From a virus, in IMG/VR virus record IMGVR_UViG_3300032294_000821, positions 1 to 36,660 of that record: a stretch of DNA of 36,660 bases; one strand, 5' to 3'. Each line of letters begins with the position of its first letter. Position 1 is the first letter of the stretch. The translations under genes were made by a program, and so were the position numbers. The notes beneath the pieces are model-generated. The model was given only the letters and a program-made list of their open reading frames with translations, was not told the DNA's origin and did not search any database. Below are positions 1-5,057 of the stretch, in pieces.

Positions 1-48
1 GATGATTGGGGTGCTGGATTATTTGATAATGATAGTGAAGAACAGTAG
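1..48 (+). CDS. 3' end of the small acidic-tailed protein gene (partial, assembly overlap)
   Basis: The first 15 codons and a TAG stop encode DDWGAGLFDNDSEEQ, the C-terminus of the 68-residue protein whose full copy lies at 36379-36585. It is not a separate gene. It is cut by the window edge and joins to the other end of the circular genome. Confidence 0.9.
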   Translation, partial: DDWGAGLFDNDSEEQ

Positions 49-123
49 AATATATGAAGTCGTTAACTCAAAGGGGATTTCATGGAAACTACAGTTCTAA
101 AAATAGTACGTATCGCAATTACA
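1..123. repeat. Terminal direct repeat, left copy (assembly overlap)
   Basis: These 123 bases are identical to positions 36538-36660. The repeat begins inside one gene and ends inside the next, which is what a circular or circularly permuted genome gives when an assembler leaves an overlap at the contig ends. It is less likely to be a biological terminal repeat, because it has no gene boundary or packaging-site features. The unique genome length would be 36,537 bases. Confidence 0.95.
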
Positions 124-309
124 GTTCTTTCAGAGAGGCTTTTGACCATCCTATGTATGAGCATGGCGTTCTCCCTAGCGTGTTGGGCAATGTGGGACCC
201 GATGCAAGGACGGTTGATAACTCTAGGATTATTTGCAATACTCGTGTATATCCCGCTAATGCTACAGCAAAGGAAGAAAAATGAAGACCCTCCAAGCCAA
301 AGTGAGTGA
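82..309 (+). CDS. Small two-helix membrane protein (75 aa)
   Basis: This 75-residue protein has two hydrophobic segments, at about residues 18-38 and 45-61, followed by a charged tail (QQRKKNEDPP), so it is probably an inner-membrane protein with both ends on the same side. The start is chosen because a strong AAAGGGG Shine-Dalgarno lies 6 bases upstream of the ATG. It stands between the tiny basic proteins and the lysis genes of the late operon. A small two-span protein in that place could be a second holin or an antiholin, but it matches no family I can name. Its function is unknown. Confidence 0.75.
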   Translation: METTVLKIVRIAITVLSERLLTILCMSMAFSLACWAMWDPMQGRLITLGLFAILVYIPLMLQQRKKNEDPPSQSE

Positions 310-439
310 AGTTACTTTAATCAAAGGCACCACTGTTGTTCCACAGAAAATGCCTAATAAGCAAGTAAATCCAAACTTCTGCCAGTACTACGGTCCTTAC
401 GGCGGTACTACTAAGCCTGAAAAGAACAGAAAGATTTAA
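281..439 (+). CDS. Small conserved-type phage protein (52 aa)
   Basis: A 52-codon gene starts inside the end of the preceding membrane-protein gene and ends directly against the ATG of the next gene (TAAATG). The product is soluble, with a basic C-terminus and the Gly/Tyr-rich stretch CQYYGPYGG at residues 34-42. The tight packing on both sides supports a real gene. I do not recognise the family. It may be a small virion or assembly protein, judged only from its place in the late operon. Confidence 0.6.
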   Translation: MKTLQAKVSEVTLIKGTTVVPQKMPNKQVNPNFCQYYGPYGGTTKPEKNRKI

Positions 440-787
440 ATGGCAAACAATATCCCATTTCAAGAGATGGGCAAAACGGTTCGGATTAATGTATCTACTG
501 CAGCTAATACCGTAGCGGTTATTGCCGATTCTCCATGCAATCAACTCCGTATCCACAATGGTACGGCTGGCGAGGTGTTTATTCGTTGTGGCACAACATC
601 CACATCCAATGTTGCCATTCCTGTTGCTGGAACGTCAAATTATGGAACGGTTTTACACAACAATGCTACCAATATTTTTACAGCTCCACGCATAGCAACC
701 ACTGAAGGTGGATATACATTTTATGTATCTGCAATCGTAGCATCAGGAAATGCAGTCGTTTATGTAACGCCGGGTGAAGGTTTGTAA
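440..787 (+). CDS. Small beta-rich virion protein, paralogue of the 23400-23729 product
   Basis: The 115-residue protein is rich in Val, Thr, Ala and Gly with alternating beta-strand patterns and no membrane segment. It aligns along its length with the 109-residue product at 23400-23729. Both have G-K/N-TV near residue 11, then NQ-x-R, VF and GTT, and they end in SGNAVVYVTPGEGL and AGNAVVYITPGDGL. The two are therefore paralogues that lie far apart in the genome. The other copy sits among tail-fibre genes, so a role as a tail or capsid decoration subunit is likely, but this is inference from context. The gene follows directly on the preceding stop codon. Confidence 0.7.
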   Translation: MANNIPFQEMGKTVRINVSTAANTVAVIADSPCNQLRIHNGTAGEVFIRCGTTSTSNVAIPVAGTSNYGTVLHNNATNIFTAPRIATTEGGYTFYVSAIVASGNAVVYVTPGEGL

Positions 788-793
788 TGATGT

Positions 794-1246
794 ATGTCAG
801 ACGAACTGGGGTTATCTGCTGGCGCTAAAGGCATCAGCGAGGGGATTAAAACTGGTCGTGAAGCTGGTCGTGAGATTGGCAAGAACATTGAAGAAGTACA
901 GAAGGAAGCAGTCGATGTAGCAAGACAAAGAGCGCAAGCAAAGATTCGTGAGCGCAGAGAAGCAGAGTTAAAGAAGGAACGGGCTATATATAAAGCCCTT
1001 GAGGAGTACAAACACCGTAAGCAAATATCGGATGAGGAGTACAAATTAAGGGTAGAGTTTGTAAAGAAGTACGGTACTAAAGAATGGGATAAATTAATCC
1101 AGATTAAGGTTGAGATTGAGAAGTTAGAAAAGGCAGACAAAGATTACTTTGATGCCGAGCTGTCAAAAGTAAGGTGGGTGCAGTTCTGGTGTTTTTTGGT
1201 TGCTGGATATATAGCTTATTTCATTGTATGGGGTGGTAAAAAATGA
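794..1246 (+). CDS. Long coiled-coil protein with C-terminal membrane anchor (150 aa)
   Basis: Residues 1-35 are Gly/Ser-rich and small. Residues about 36-125 are highly charged and heptad-like, consistent with a long coiled coil, and a single hydrophobic segment lies at about 132-147 before GGKK. The polarity is reversed compared with a classical Rz inner-membrane spanin, which has its anchor at the N-terminus. It overlaps the next gene by ATGA and sits in the lysis cassette, next to another membrane/coiled-coil protein, a holin and an M15 peptidase. It may take part in envelope disruption or be a tail-anchored virion protein. The exact function is unknown. The start has only a weak ribosome site and probably depends on coupling to the gene before it. 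Confidence 0.7.
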   Translation: MSDELGLSAGAKGISEGIKTGREAGREIGKNIEEVQKEAVDVARQRAQAKIRERREAELKKERAIYKALEEYKHRKQISDEEYKLRVEFVKKYGTKEWDKLIQIKVEIEKLEKADKDYFDAELSKVRWVQFWCFLVAGYIAYFIVWGGKK

Positions 1247-1503
1247 ATATGCAAGATGTACTAAAAGCGGTAATACCGATATTAGTAGCCTGTATAGCGT
1301 GGCTACTCGGTCAAGTATCCTCATTTCAGACCCGCCTAACTCAAATTGAGGGCAAGATGCCAGCCCTAATTACTAACGAAGGCGTGCCAACAGATAGTCC
1401 TATTTCAGCCGAGCGTAGAGCAAAGATGCGTGAAGAACTGTACAAAGAACTCCATGACCTCCATGTGCGTGTCAAACTTCTTGAAGAAAGGGCTAAAAAA
1501 TAA
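1243..1503 (+). CDS. Putative inner-membrane spanin-like protein (86 aa)
   Basis: This 86-residue protein has one N-terminal hydrophobic helix (about residues 7-24, VIPILVACIAWLLG) followed by a charged region that ends in a coiled-coil stretch (REELYKELHDLHVRVKLLEE). That is the layout of Rz-type inner-membrane spanins. It overlaps both neighbours by ATGA-like junctions, between the coiled-coil membrane protein and the holin. No obvious outer-membrane lipoprotein partner with a lipobox is seen nested or next to it, so the spanin call is tentative. Confidence 0.6.
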   Translation: MNMQDVLKAVIPILVACIAWLLGQVSSFQTRLTQIEGKMPALITNEGVPTDSPISAERRAKMREELYKELHDLHVRVKLLEERAKK

Positions 1504-1919
1504 TGTTTCCATTGACCGCCATATTTGATGTAGGAATGAAAATACTAGACAAGTTTATTCCTGACCCAGAAGCCAAAGCTAAAGCCCAGCAAGAGTTAGT
1601 TAAGATGCAACAGGAAGGCAGACTAGCCGAGTTGCAAGCCGATAACATTGAAGCTCAAGAGATAACCAAGCGCCAACAGTCCGACATGGCTAGTGATAGC
1701 TGGCTATCGAAGAACATCCGTCCAATGACATTAATTGCTATTTTGGCTGGTTACTTCATTTTTGCTGGCATGAGCACGTTTGGCATGAACGCCAATGAGA
1801 AGTACGTGGAGTTGCTAGGTCAGTGGGGTATGCTTATCATGTCGTTTTACTTCGGTGGAAGAACGCTGGAGAAAATCATTGATATGAAAAGCAAAACAAA
1901 TGGCAGCCAAACTAACTGA
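1503..1919 (+). CDS. Putative holin (3TM-type holin family)
   Basis: The 138-residue protein begins with an amphipathic N-terminal region that contains DKFIPDPEAKAKAQQEL, then a charged helix. Two hydrophobic spans follow, at about 74-92 and 102-118, with a basic tail. This arrangement resembles the phage/GTA holin family often labelled 3TM holin, including the I-P-D-x-x-A-K-A motif near residue 19 and the R-P that precedes the first membrane span. Holins form the inner-membrane lesion that times lysis and releases endolysin. The gene starts one base before the stop of the spanin-like gene ends and overlaps the M15 peptidase gene, giving a compact lysis cassette. Confidence 0.75.
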   Translation: MFPLTAIFDVGMKILDKFIPDPEAKAKAQQELVKMQQEGRLAELQADNIEAQEITKRQQSDMASDSWLSKNIRPMTLIAILAGYFIFAGMSTFGMNANEKYVELLGQWGMLIMSFYFGGRTLEKIIDMKSKTNGSQTN

Positions 1920-2358
1920 AAACTTTACCCTAGAAGAACTTACCCATTCCGAAACTGCTTTGCGTCTAGGCTTTGAGAATAGTCCTAGCCCAGCAGCGTA
2001 TGAGAACCTTATCCGTCTAGCCCAGTTGCTAGAGCAAGTACGTAAGCTCTTAAACAAACCAATCCTCATTAACTCAGGCTACCGTTCCAAGCCAGTCAAT
2101 GATGCTGTTGGCAGCAAGGATTCTAGCCAGCATCGGGTTGGTTGTGCAGCAGACTTCCGAGTGCCCGGCATGAGCCCAAAGGAGGTATGCGAGGCTATCA
2201 TTGCTAGCGACATTCAGTTTGACCAGCTCATCCGTGAGTTCTGGGAGGAAAGCAAAGGCGGTGGCTGGACGCACATTAGCGTAACCAATACCCCTAATTT
2301 GACACCACGAGGACAAGCCCTCATCATAGATAAAAACGGAACTAGACCCTATGCCTAA
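1900..2358 (+). CDS. Endolysin: M15-family D-Ala-D-Ala-type peptidase
   Basis: This 152-residue protein carries the signature of zinc M15 peptidases: SGYRS at residues 59-63, the S-x-H-x-x-G-x-A-x-D motif with His78 and Asp85, and W-T-H at 123-125 with His125 as the third zinc ligand. Such enzymes cut peptidoglycan stem peptides and serve many phages as endolysins. It has no signal peptide, in keeping with release through a holin, and its gene overlaps the holin gene just upstream. The length is typical of single-domain M15 endolysins without a cell-wall-binding domain. Confidence 0.92.
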   Translation: MAAKLTENFTLEELTHSETALRLGFENSPSPAAYENLIRLAQLLEQVRKLLNKPILINSGYRSKPVNDAVGSKDSSQHRVGCAADFRVPGMSPKEVCEAIIASDIQFDQLIREFWEESKGGGWTHISVTNTPNLTPRGQALIIDKNGTRPYA

Positions 2359-2614
2359 AAAAAGCACTAGCCTGTCGATTGGACGTGGAGAGAAGCTCCC
2401 AGCCTCTCGTGGGGCTGGCTTGACTGCCAAAGGTAGGGCTAAGTTAAATCGAGCCACAGGAAGCAATTTAAAGGCTCCAGCACCTAACCCTCGCACTAAG
2501 TCCGAGAAAGGGCGTAAAGCCTCATTCTGTGCCCGAATGGCTGGCGTTGTGCGTAAGGCTAAAGGACCAGCGACTAGAGCTAAAGCATCGTTAAGGAGAT
2601 GGAAATGCCGGTAA
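2351..2614 (+). CDS. Small basic conserved phage protein (DUF6321-like)
   Basis: The 87-residue protein is strongly basic and Gly/Ala/Lys-rich. It contains GLTAKGRAKLNRATGSNLKAP, FCARMAGV and a C-terminal SLRRWKC. These blocks resemble a widespread small phage family that I recall as DUF6321; the label is from memory and was not checked. Its role is unknown; nucleic-acid binding is plausible from the charge. The gene overlaps the end of the endolysin gene by 8 bases. Confidence 0.75.
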   Translation: MPKKSTSLSIGRGEKLPASRGAGLTAKGRAKLNRATGSNLKAPAPNPRTKSEKGRKASFCARMAGVVRKAKGPATRAKASLRRWKCR

Positions 2615-2751
2615 AGAAGGGTTTGTACTACAACATCAATAAGCGTAGAGAGAAGGGCTTACCACCTAAGAAGCCGGGACAGAAAGGCTATCCAACCAAG
2701 GAAGCCTTTATCCGTTCAGCTAAGACTGCAAAGCGTAAGGTTAGTCGATAG
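2605..2751 (+). CDS. Small basic conserved phage protein (48 aa)
   Basis: A 48-codon gene with AAGGAG placed 6 bases before the ATG; an in-frame ATG at 2599 is too close to that site. The product is very basic (MPVKKGLYYNINKRREKG, then TKEAFIRSAKTAKRK) and looks like a recurrent small phage protein with no known function. It is the last gene of the rightward block, and its stop lies 8 bases inside the oppositely oriented methyltransferase gene. The two transcription units therefore collide with coding sequence overlapping on both strands. Confidence 0.7.
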   Translation: MPVKKGLYYNINKRREKGLPPKKPGQKGYPTKEAFIRSAKTAKRKVSR

Positions 2752-3208
2752 GCTTTCTAAGTATTGTGATGAGGTGTGGTGACGACCACTCCTGATGTTC
2801 CACGTGAAACTTTCCCTTAAAACCGTACATCTTAGCTAGGCATCCTCCAGCAAAGTACATCGGGAATGTTTCCTCAGTAATGATGTTTACATGGGTTGGG
2901 TCACGAAACGCTGGCGAATGTGGATAGGCTGGAGTAAACGAGTACAGGCTACCATCCGACTTTAGCACCCGATAAATCTCATTCATCAGTTCTACAAAAG
3001 CAAAGCGTGGTTTACGGTCTAAGTAGATAACCCGTGGGATATGCTCAAGAAAGTCATAAGCACTAATGTAGTCCACGGAATTATCGTCATAAGGTATTGG
3101 CTCAATGGCTAAGTCAATGCCTGAACGCAAGTCAAAGCCATGAACCTCATCCGCATTAAATGGATTGCGTGGATTGGTTCCGCATCCTAGGTCAAGCGAG
3201 ATGGTCAT
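2741..3208 (-). CDS. Class I SAM-dependent methyltransferase
   Basis: From the ATG at 3208 the product is 155 residues. It has the SAM-binding motif I LDLGCGTNP (residues 5-13), an acidic loop GFDLRSG, and AYDFLEHIP followed by a YRVLKSDGSLYSFTP block, all typical of class I (methyltransferase type 11-like) enzymes. The substrate cannot be read off. The start is set by the ATGA overlap with the stop of the glycosyltransferase upstream, so the two are co-translated and probably act on the same product, such as a glycan. An in-frame codon further upstream would add 20 residues with no ribosome site. This is the last gene of the leftward block. Confidence 0.85.
   Translation of the reverse strand: MTISLDLGCGTNPRNPFNADEVHGFDLRSGIDLAIEPIPYDDNSVDYISAYDFLEHIPRVIYLDRKPRFAFVELMNEIYRVLKSDGSLYSFTPAYPHSPAFRDPTHVNIITEETFPMYFAGGCLAKMYGFKGKFHVEHQEWSSPHLITILRKPID
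2772..2793 (+). other. Stem-loop at the convergent gene junction
   Basis: AGG-t-GTGGT, loop GACG, ACCAC-t-CCT can form an 8-pair stem with one mismatch, 20 bases past the stop of the last rightward gene. No T-run follows on either strand, so it is not a standard intrinsic terminator. It could still slow or mark the end of the late transcript. It also lies inside the methyltransferase coding sequence, which limits confidence. Confidence 0.35.
2796..2811. promoter_or_regulatory. parS-like near-palindrome
   Basis: TGTTCCACGTGAAACT matches 14 of 16 bases of the chromosomal parS consensus TGTTTCACGTGAAACA, which ParB proteins bind. The site lies inside the methyltransferase coding region near the convergent junction. 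No parA or parB gene was seen in the window. It may be chance or a host-ParB binding site; function is not established. Confidence 0.35.
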
Positions 3209-3981
3209 TGGGTTTGGATTAAGTGTCCATCGAATAGGTATGAACCTAGATGTCCGAGCTGTACCCATGGTGCAGCCCAGACCTTAATGCCATTGTCCCT
3301 AGCTAGTTTGCAGAAGTGGTAGTCCTCTGATAGTAAGCGGTTAGTTCCCGGCTCAATGGAAGTAGTAAAGTACTCTTTGATTTCTTCCTCAACAAGCTGC
3401 TTGTTAATGTCATAGACATCGTTGGTATAGCTAGGAACCTTGTCTGCTAAGTCCTCGAATACCTTACGCTCAATCAACATAAAGCCAGTACCACCATTCC
3501 AAATCTCACATGGCTGGTTAATCGGTACAGTCACCTCGCCCTCATAGCCCACGAGGTTAACTACAAAGGAACCCGTAAAGTTCGATAGGTTTTCTGTTGG
3601 AATACCATGGTCAATGGCAGTCTTAACGGACTTCCAATTAATCTCTTTCTTCGGATAAATGCCACAGATAATCTCTTTCTTGGCAGTAATCATTGGAACA
3701 ATTTGCTCGGGATTGAACTTAATATCCGCATCAATGAACATTAGATGAGTCGCTGGACTCTGCAAGAACTTCTTAGTCAATCCATTCCTAGCCCGTGTAA
3801 TCAAGCTCTCATTGAACATAAAGGAAAAGCTCACATCAATGTCTGCTGAACGGCAAACTTTGATTAAGCTAATGATGGACTGGGTATAAAAGCCAGCACA
3901 CATTCCACCGTACATAGGAGTAGCTACAAAGATGTGTGGCTTCTCAGCGTTTTTTCTGTCTTCTGTTATAAATGTTGTCAT
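3205..3981 (-). CDS. GT-A-fold glycosyltransferase
   Basis: This 258-residue protein has the layout of a GT-A nucleotide-sugar transferase. A beta strand IFVATPMYGG lies near the N-terminus, and HLMFIDADIKF (79-89) holds a D-A-D metal-binding motif. Residues about 160-170 contain WNGGTGFMLI, followed by LLSEDYHFCKLARDNG (216-230) and a late His (GHLGSY). Related phage proteins are thought to move sugars onto phage or host molecules, but donor and acceptor cannot be told here. A TAGGGAT ribosome site precedes the ATG. The gene overlaps the methyltransferase by ATGA. A second, unrelated-looking glycosyltransferase plus methyltransferase pair lies at 12806-14118. Confidence 0.85.
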   Translation of the reverse strand: MTTFITEDRKNAEKPHIFVATPMYGGMCAGFYTQSIISLIKVCRSADIDVSFSFMFNESLITRARNGLTKKFLQSPATHLMFIDADIKFNPEQIVPMITAKKEIICGIYPKKEINWKSVKTAIDHGIPTENLSNFTGSFVVNLVGYEGEVTVPINQPCEIWNGGTGFMLIERKVFEDLADKVPSYTNDVYDINKQLVEEEIKEYFTTSIEPGTNRLLSEDYHFCKLARDNGIKVWAAPWVQLGHLGSYLFDGHLIQTQ

Positions 3982-4000
3982 TTCAATCCCTAGAATAAGT

Positions 4001-4026
4001 GCCGGTTGTCTGAATACCTGACCGGC
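4001..4026 (-). other. Intercistronic stem-loop between resolvase and glycosyltransferase genes
   Basis: GCCGGT at 4001-4006 pairs with ACCGGC at 4021-4026 across a 14-base loop, in the 50-base gap between the two minus-strand genes. There is no U-run after it, so it is not an intrinsic terminator. A similar GCCGGT/ACCGGC stem occurs at 8587-8606 in another gap of the same block, so this may be a recurrent RNA-processing or protein-binding element. Confidence 0.4.
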
Positions 4027-4031
4027 GCAAG

Positions 4032-4400
4032 CTACCTAATATCTCCTTCAGACTGGAGGGGGGTAATAACTACCATGGACTTCCCGCCTTTAACGGGCTT
4101 TCCACGTATGACGGTGAGGCTCTCTACTTGAGAATCATCGTCAAATACTCCAGCATCTTGCAAAGCGTCTAAGACTGCCTTCACTCGGTTGTCTATATCC
4201 GTCTTGCGTTTATCTCTTGGATGTAGCGTAATGTGAACATCAAGCGGTTCAGCACCTAACTTCGGCACTCGGTACTCAATGACATACTCCGATACATCCT
4301 CCTTGAACTTACGTCCTTCTGCTGAAATGAACCTACGATGACCATTCGCTCTCCAATAGCTATTGATAGAGGGTGGGTAAGGTAGGCTCAATATCAACAT
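4032..4400 (-). CDS. rusA: RusA-family Holliday-junction resolvase
   Basis: From the ATG at 4400 the protein is 122 residues, a normal RusA length. It has the N-terminal PYPPSINSYWR motif (7-17), then TDIDNRVKAVLDALQDAGVF and DDSQV. Asp68, Asp70, Lys74 and Asp88/89 correspond to the catalytic acidic residues and lysine of RusA. The enzyme cuts four-way DNA junctions made by recombination or replication and so readies concatemers for packaging. The start is set by a TGATG overlap with the stop of the secreted-peptide gene. It fits with the exonuclease, annealing protein and SSB-like protein of the same operon. Confidence 0.9.
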   Translation of the reverse strand: MLILSLPYPPSINSYWRANGHRRFISAEGRKFKEDVSEYVIEYRVPKLGAEPLDVHITLHPRDKRKTDIDNRVKAVLDALQDAGVFDDDSQVESLTVIRGKPVKGGKSMVVITPLQSEGDIR

Positions 4401-4540
4401 CAGCAAGTAATCGGTTTAAATGGACCTTGTGTTGTTGTATCCCAGCAACACATACCGCCTCGTCCATCAGGTTGGCATTTAATTGCAGCAAACGTATTGA
4501 ATGATAAAGCAACGAAAAGAACTGCGACCAATGTTTTCAT
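4400..4540 (-). CDS. Small secreted Cys-rich peptide (46 aa)
   Basis: A 46-codon gene with an excellent AAGGGGATTAGT ribosome site before the ATG. The product starts MKTLVAVLFVALSFNTFAA, a short basic head and hydrophobic core with a likely signal-peptidase site after TFA. A mature part of about 28 residues with four cysteines (22, 31, 32, 46) follows. It should be exported, with disulfides possibly forming in the periplasm. It is embedded between the SSB-like and resolvase genes and overlaps the latter by TGATG. I do not recognise it. Periplasmic effects such as superinfection exclusion or enzyme inhibition are only possibilities. Confidence 0.7.
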   Translation of the reverse strand: MKTLVAVLFVALSFNTFAAIKCQPDGRGGMCCWDTTTQGPFKPITC

Positions 4541-4558
4541 ACTAATCCCCTTGGTTGG

Positions 4559-4816
4559 TTAGAAAGGTACGTCTTGGTCATTACGAACTTCACGCTCAAT
4601 AGGACCACGTTCAGCACTAGACTGATAGGTGTCCAAAGACAGGCTGACCAAATGCCCGTATTGCGTATTCTTAATCCAGCCAGCTAACTTGTACATCTTG
4701 CCGTCTAGCATGACAGTACCCTTGTAGTCTGGGTGTGTGTCCTTCGTCTTCTTGTTTTGAAATAGCACCCCTTTGCCGTCTTGCGGTATAGATGCGCCTG
4801 ATTTTAAAATACTCAT
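4559..4816 (-). CDS. SSB-like single-stranded-DNA-binding protein candidate (85 aa)
   Basis: The 85-residue protein contains beta-rich stretches (DYKGTVMLDGKMYKLAGW, HLVSLSL) suggesting a small OB-type fold. It ends in NDQDVPF, which looks like the acidic tip (DDDIPF) by which bacterial SSB recruits repair and replication proteins. It is about half the length of E. coli SSB and otherwise not clearly of that family. A GGGAG ribosome site precedes the ATG, which overlaps the stop of the HTH reading frame by ATGA. The location beside the annealing protein, exonuclease and resolvase supports ssDNA binding. Confidence 0.6.
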   Translation of the reverse strand: MSILKSGASIPQDGKGVLFQNKKTKDTHPDYKGTVMLDGKMYKLAGWIKNTQYGHLVSLSLDTYQSSAERGPIEREVRNDQDVPF

Positions 4817-5001
4817 TTTCTTGCTCCCATTAAGTGATACTTCGCATACAGCGCACCAGACGGGCTACGCATATCTTCTTTGATAATGTTATGACCCTCT
4901 GACTTTAGGTCATACACTACTGCTGCTAACCGTGTGCAATTCATAAAGTCATACGCTTGCATCGGTGTTAGTCCGCCTTTTTCTCTTAGCCACCACAGCA
5001 C
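4813..5001 (-). CDS. Helix-turn-helix domain, probably reached by -1 frameshift from the annealing-protein gene
   Basis: From the GTG at 5001 this reading frame gives 62 residues that include TPMQAYDFMNCTRLAAVVYDL, a winged-HTH-like pattern seen in small phage proteins. The open frame extends upstream without a start codon, and the extension (LPLHLTQKEKVLWWL) reads as the natural first helix of the domain. The GTG start would cut that helix and has no good ribosome site. In the upstream gene the frames meet at an A AAA AAG slippery site at 5088-5082, so the domain may be made mainly as the C-terminal part of a 372-residue transframe protein. Alternatively it is a short independent protein. 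Confidence 0.6.
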   Translation of the reverse strand: MLWWLREKGGLTPMQAYDFMNCTRLAAVVYDLKSEGHNIIKEDMRSPSGALYAKYHLMGARK

Positions 5002-5057
5002 CTTTTCTTTTTGGGTTAGATGTAGCGGTAGGTTGGTTAGCTTTTGTTTTTCCTTGG

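Noticed and set aside
1-123. Biological direct terminal repeat as in T7-like phages
   Set aside because: It begins and ends inside genes, is short and matches a typical assembly overlap length; a true terminal repeat would normally be collapsed in assembly and seen by coverage.
787-828. 13-codon frame starting at the TAATG after the 440-787 gene
   Set aside because: It is out of frame with and inside the coiled-coil protein gene and has no separate ribosome site.
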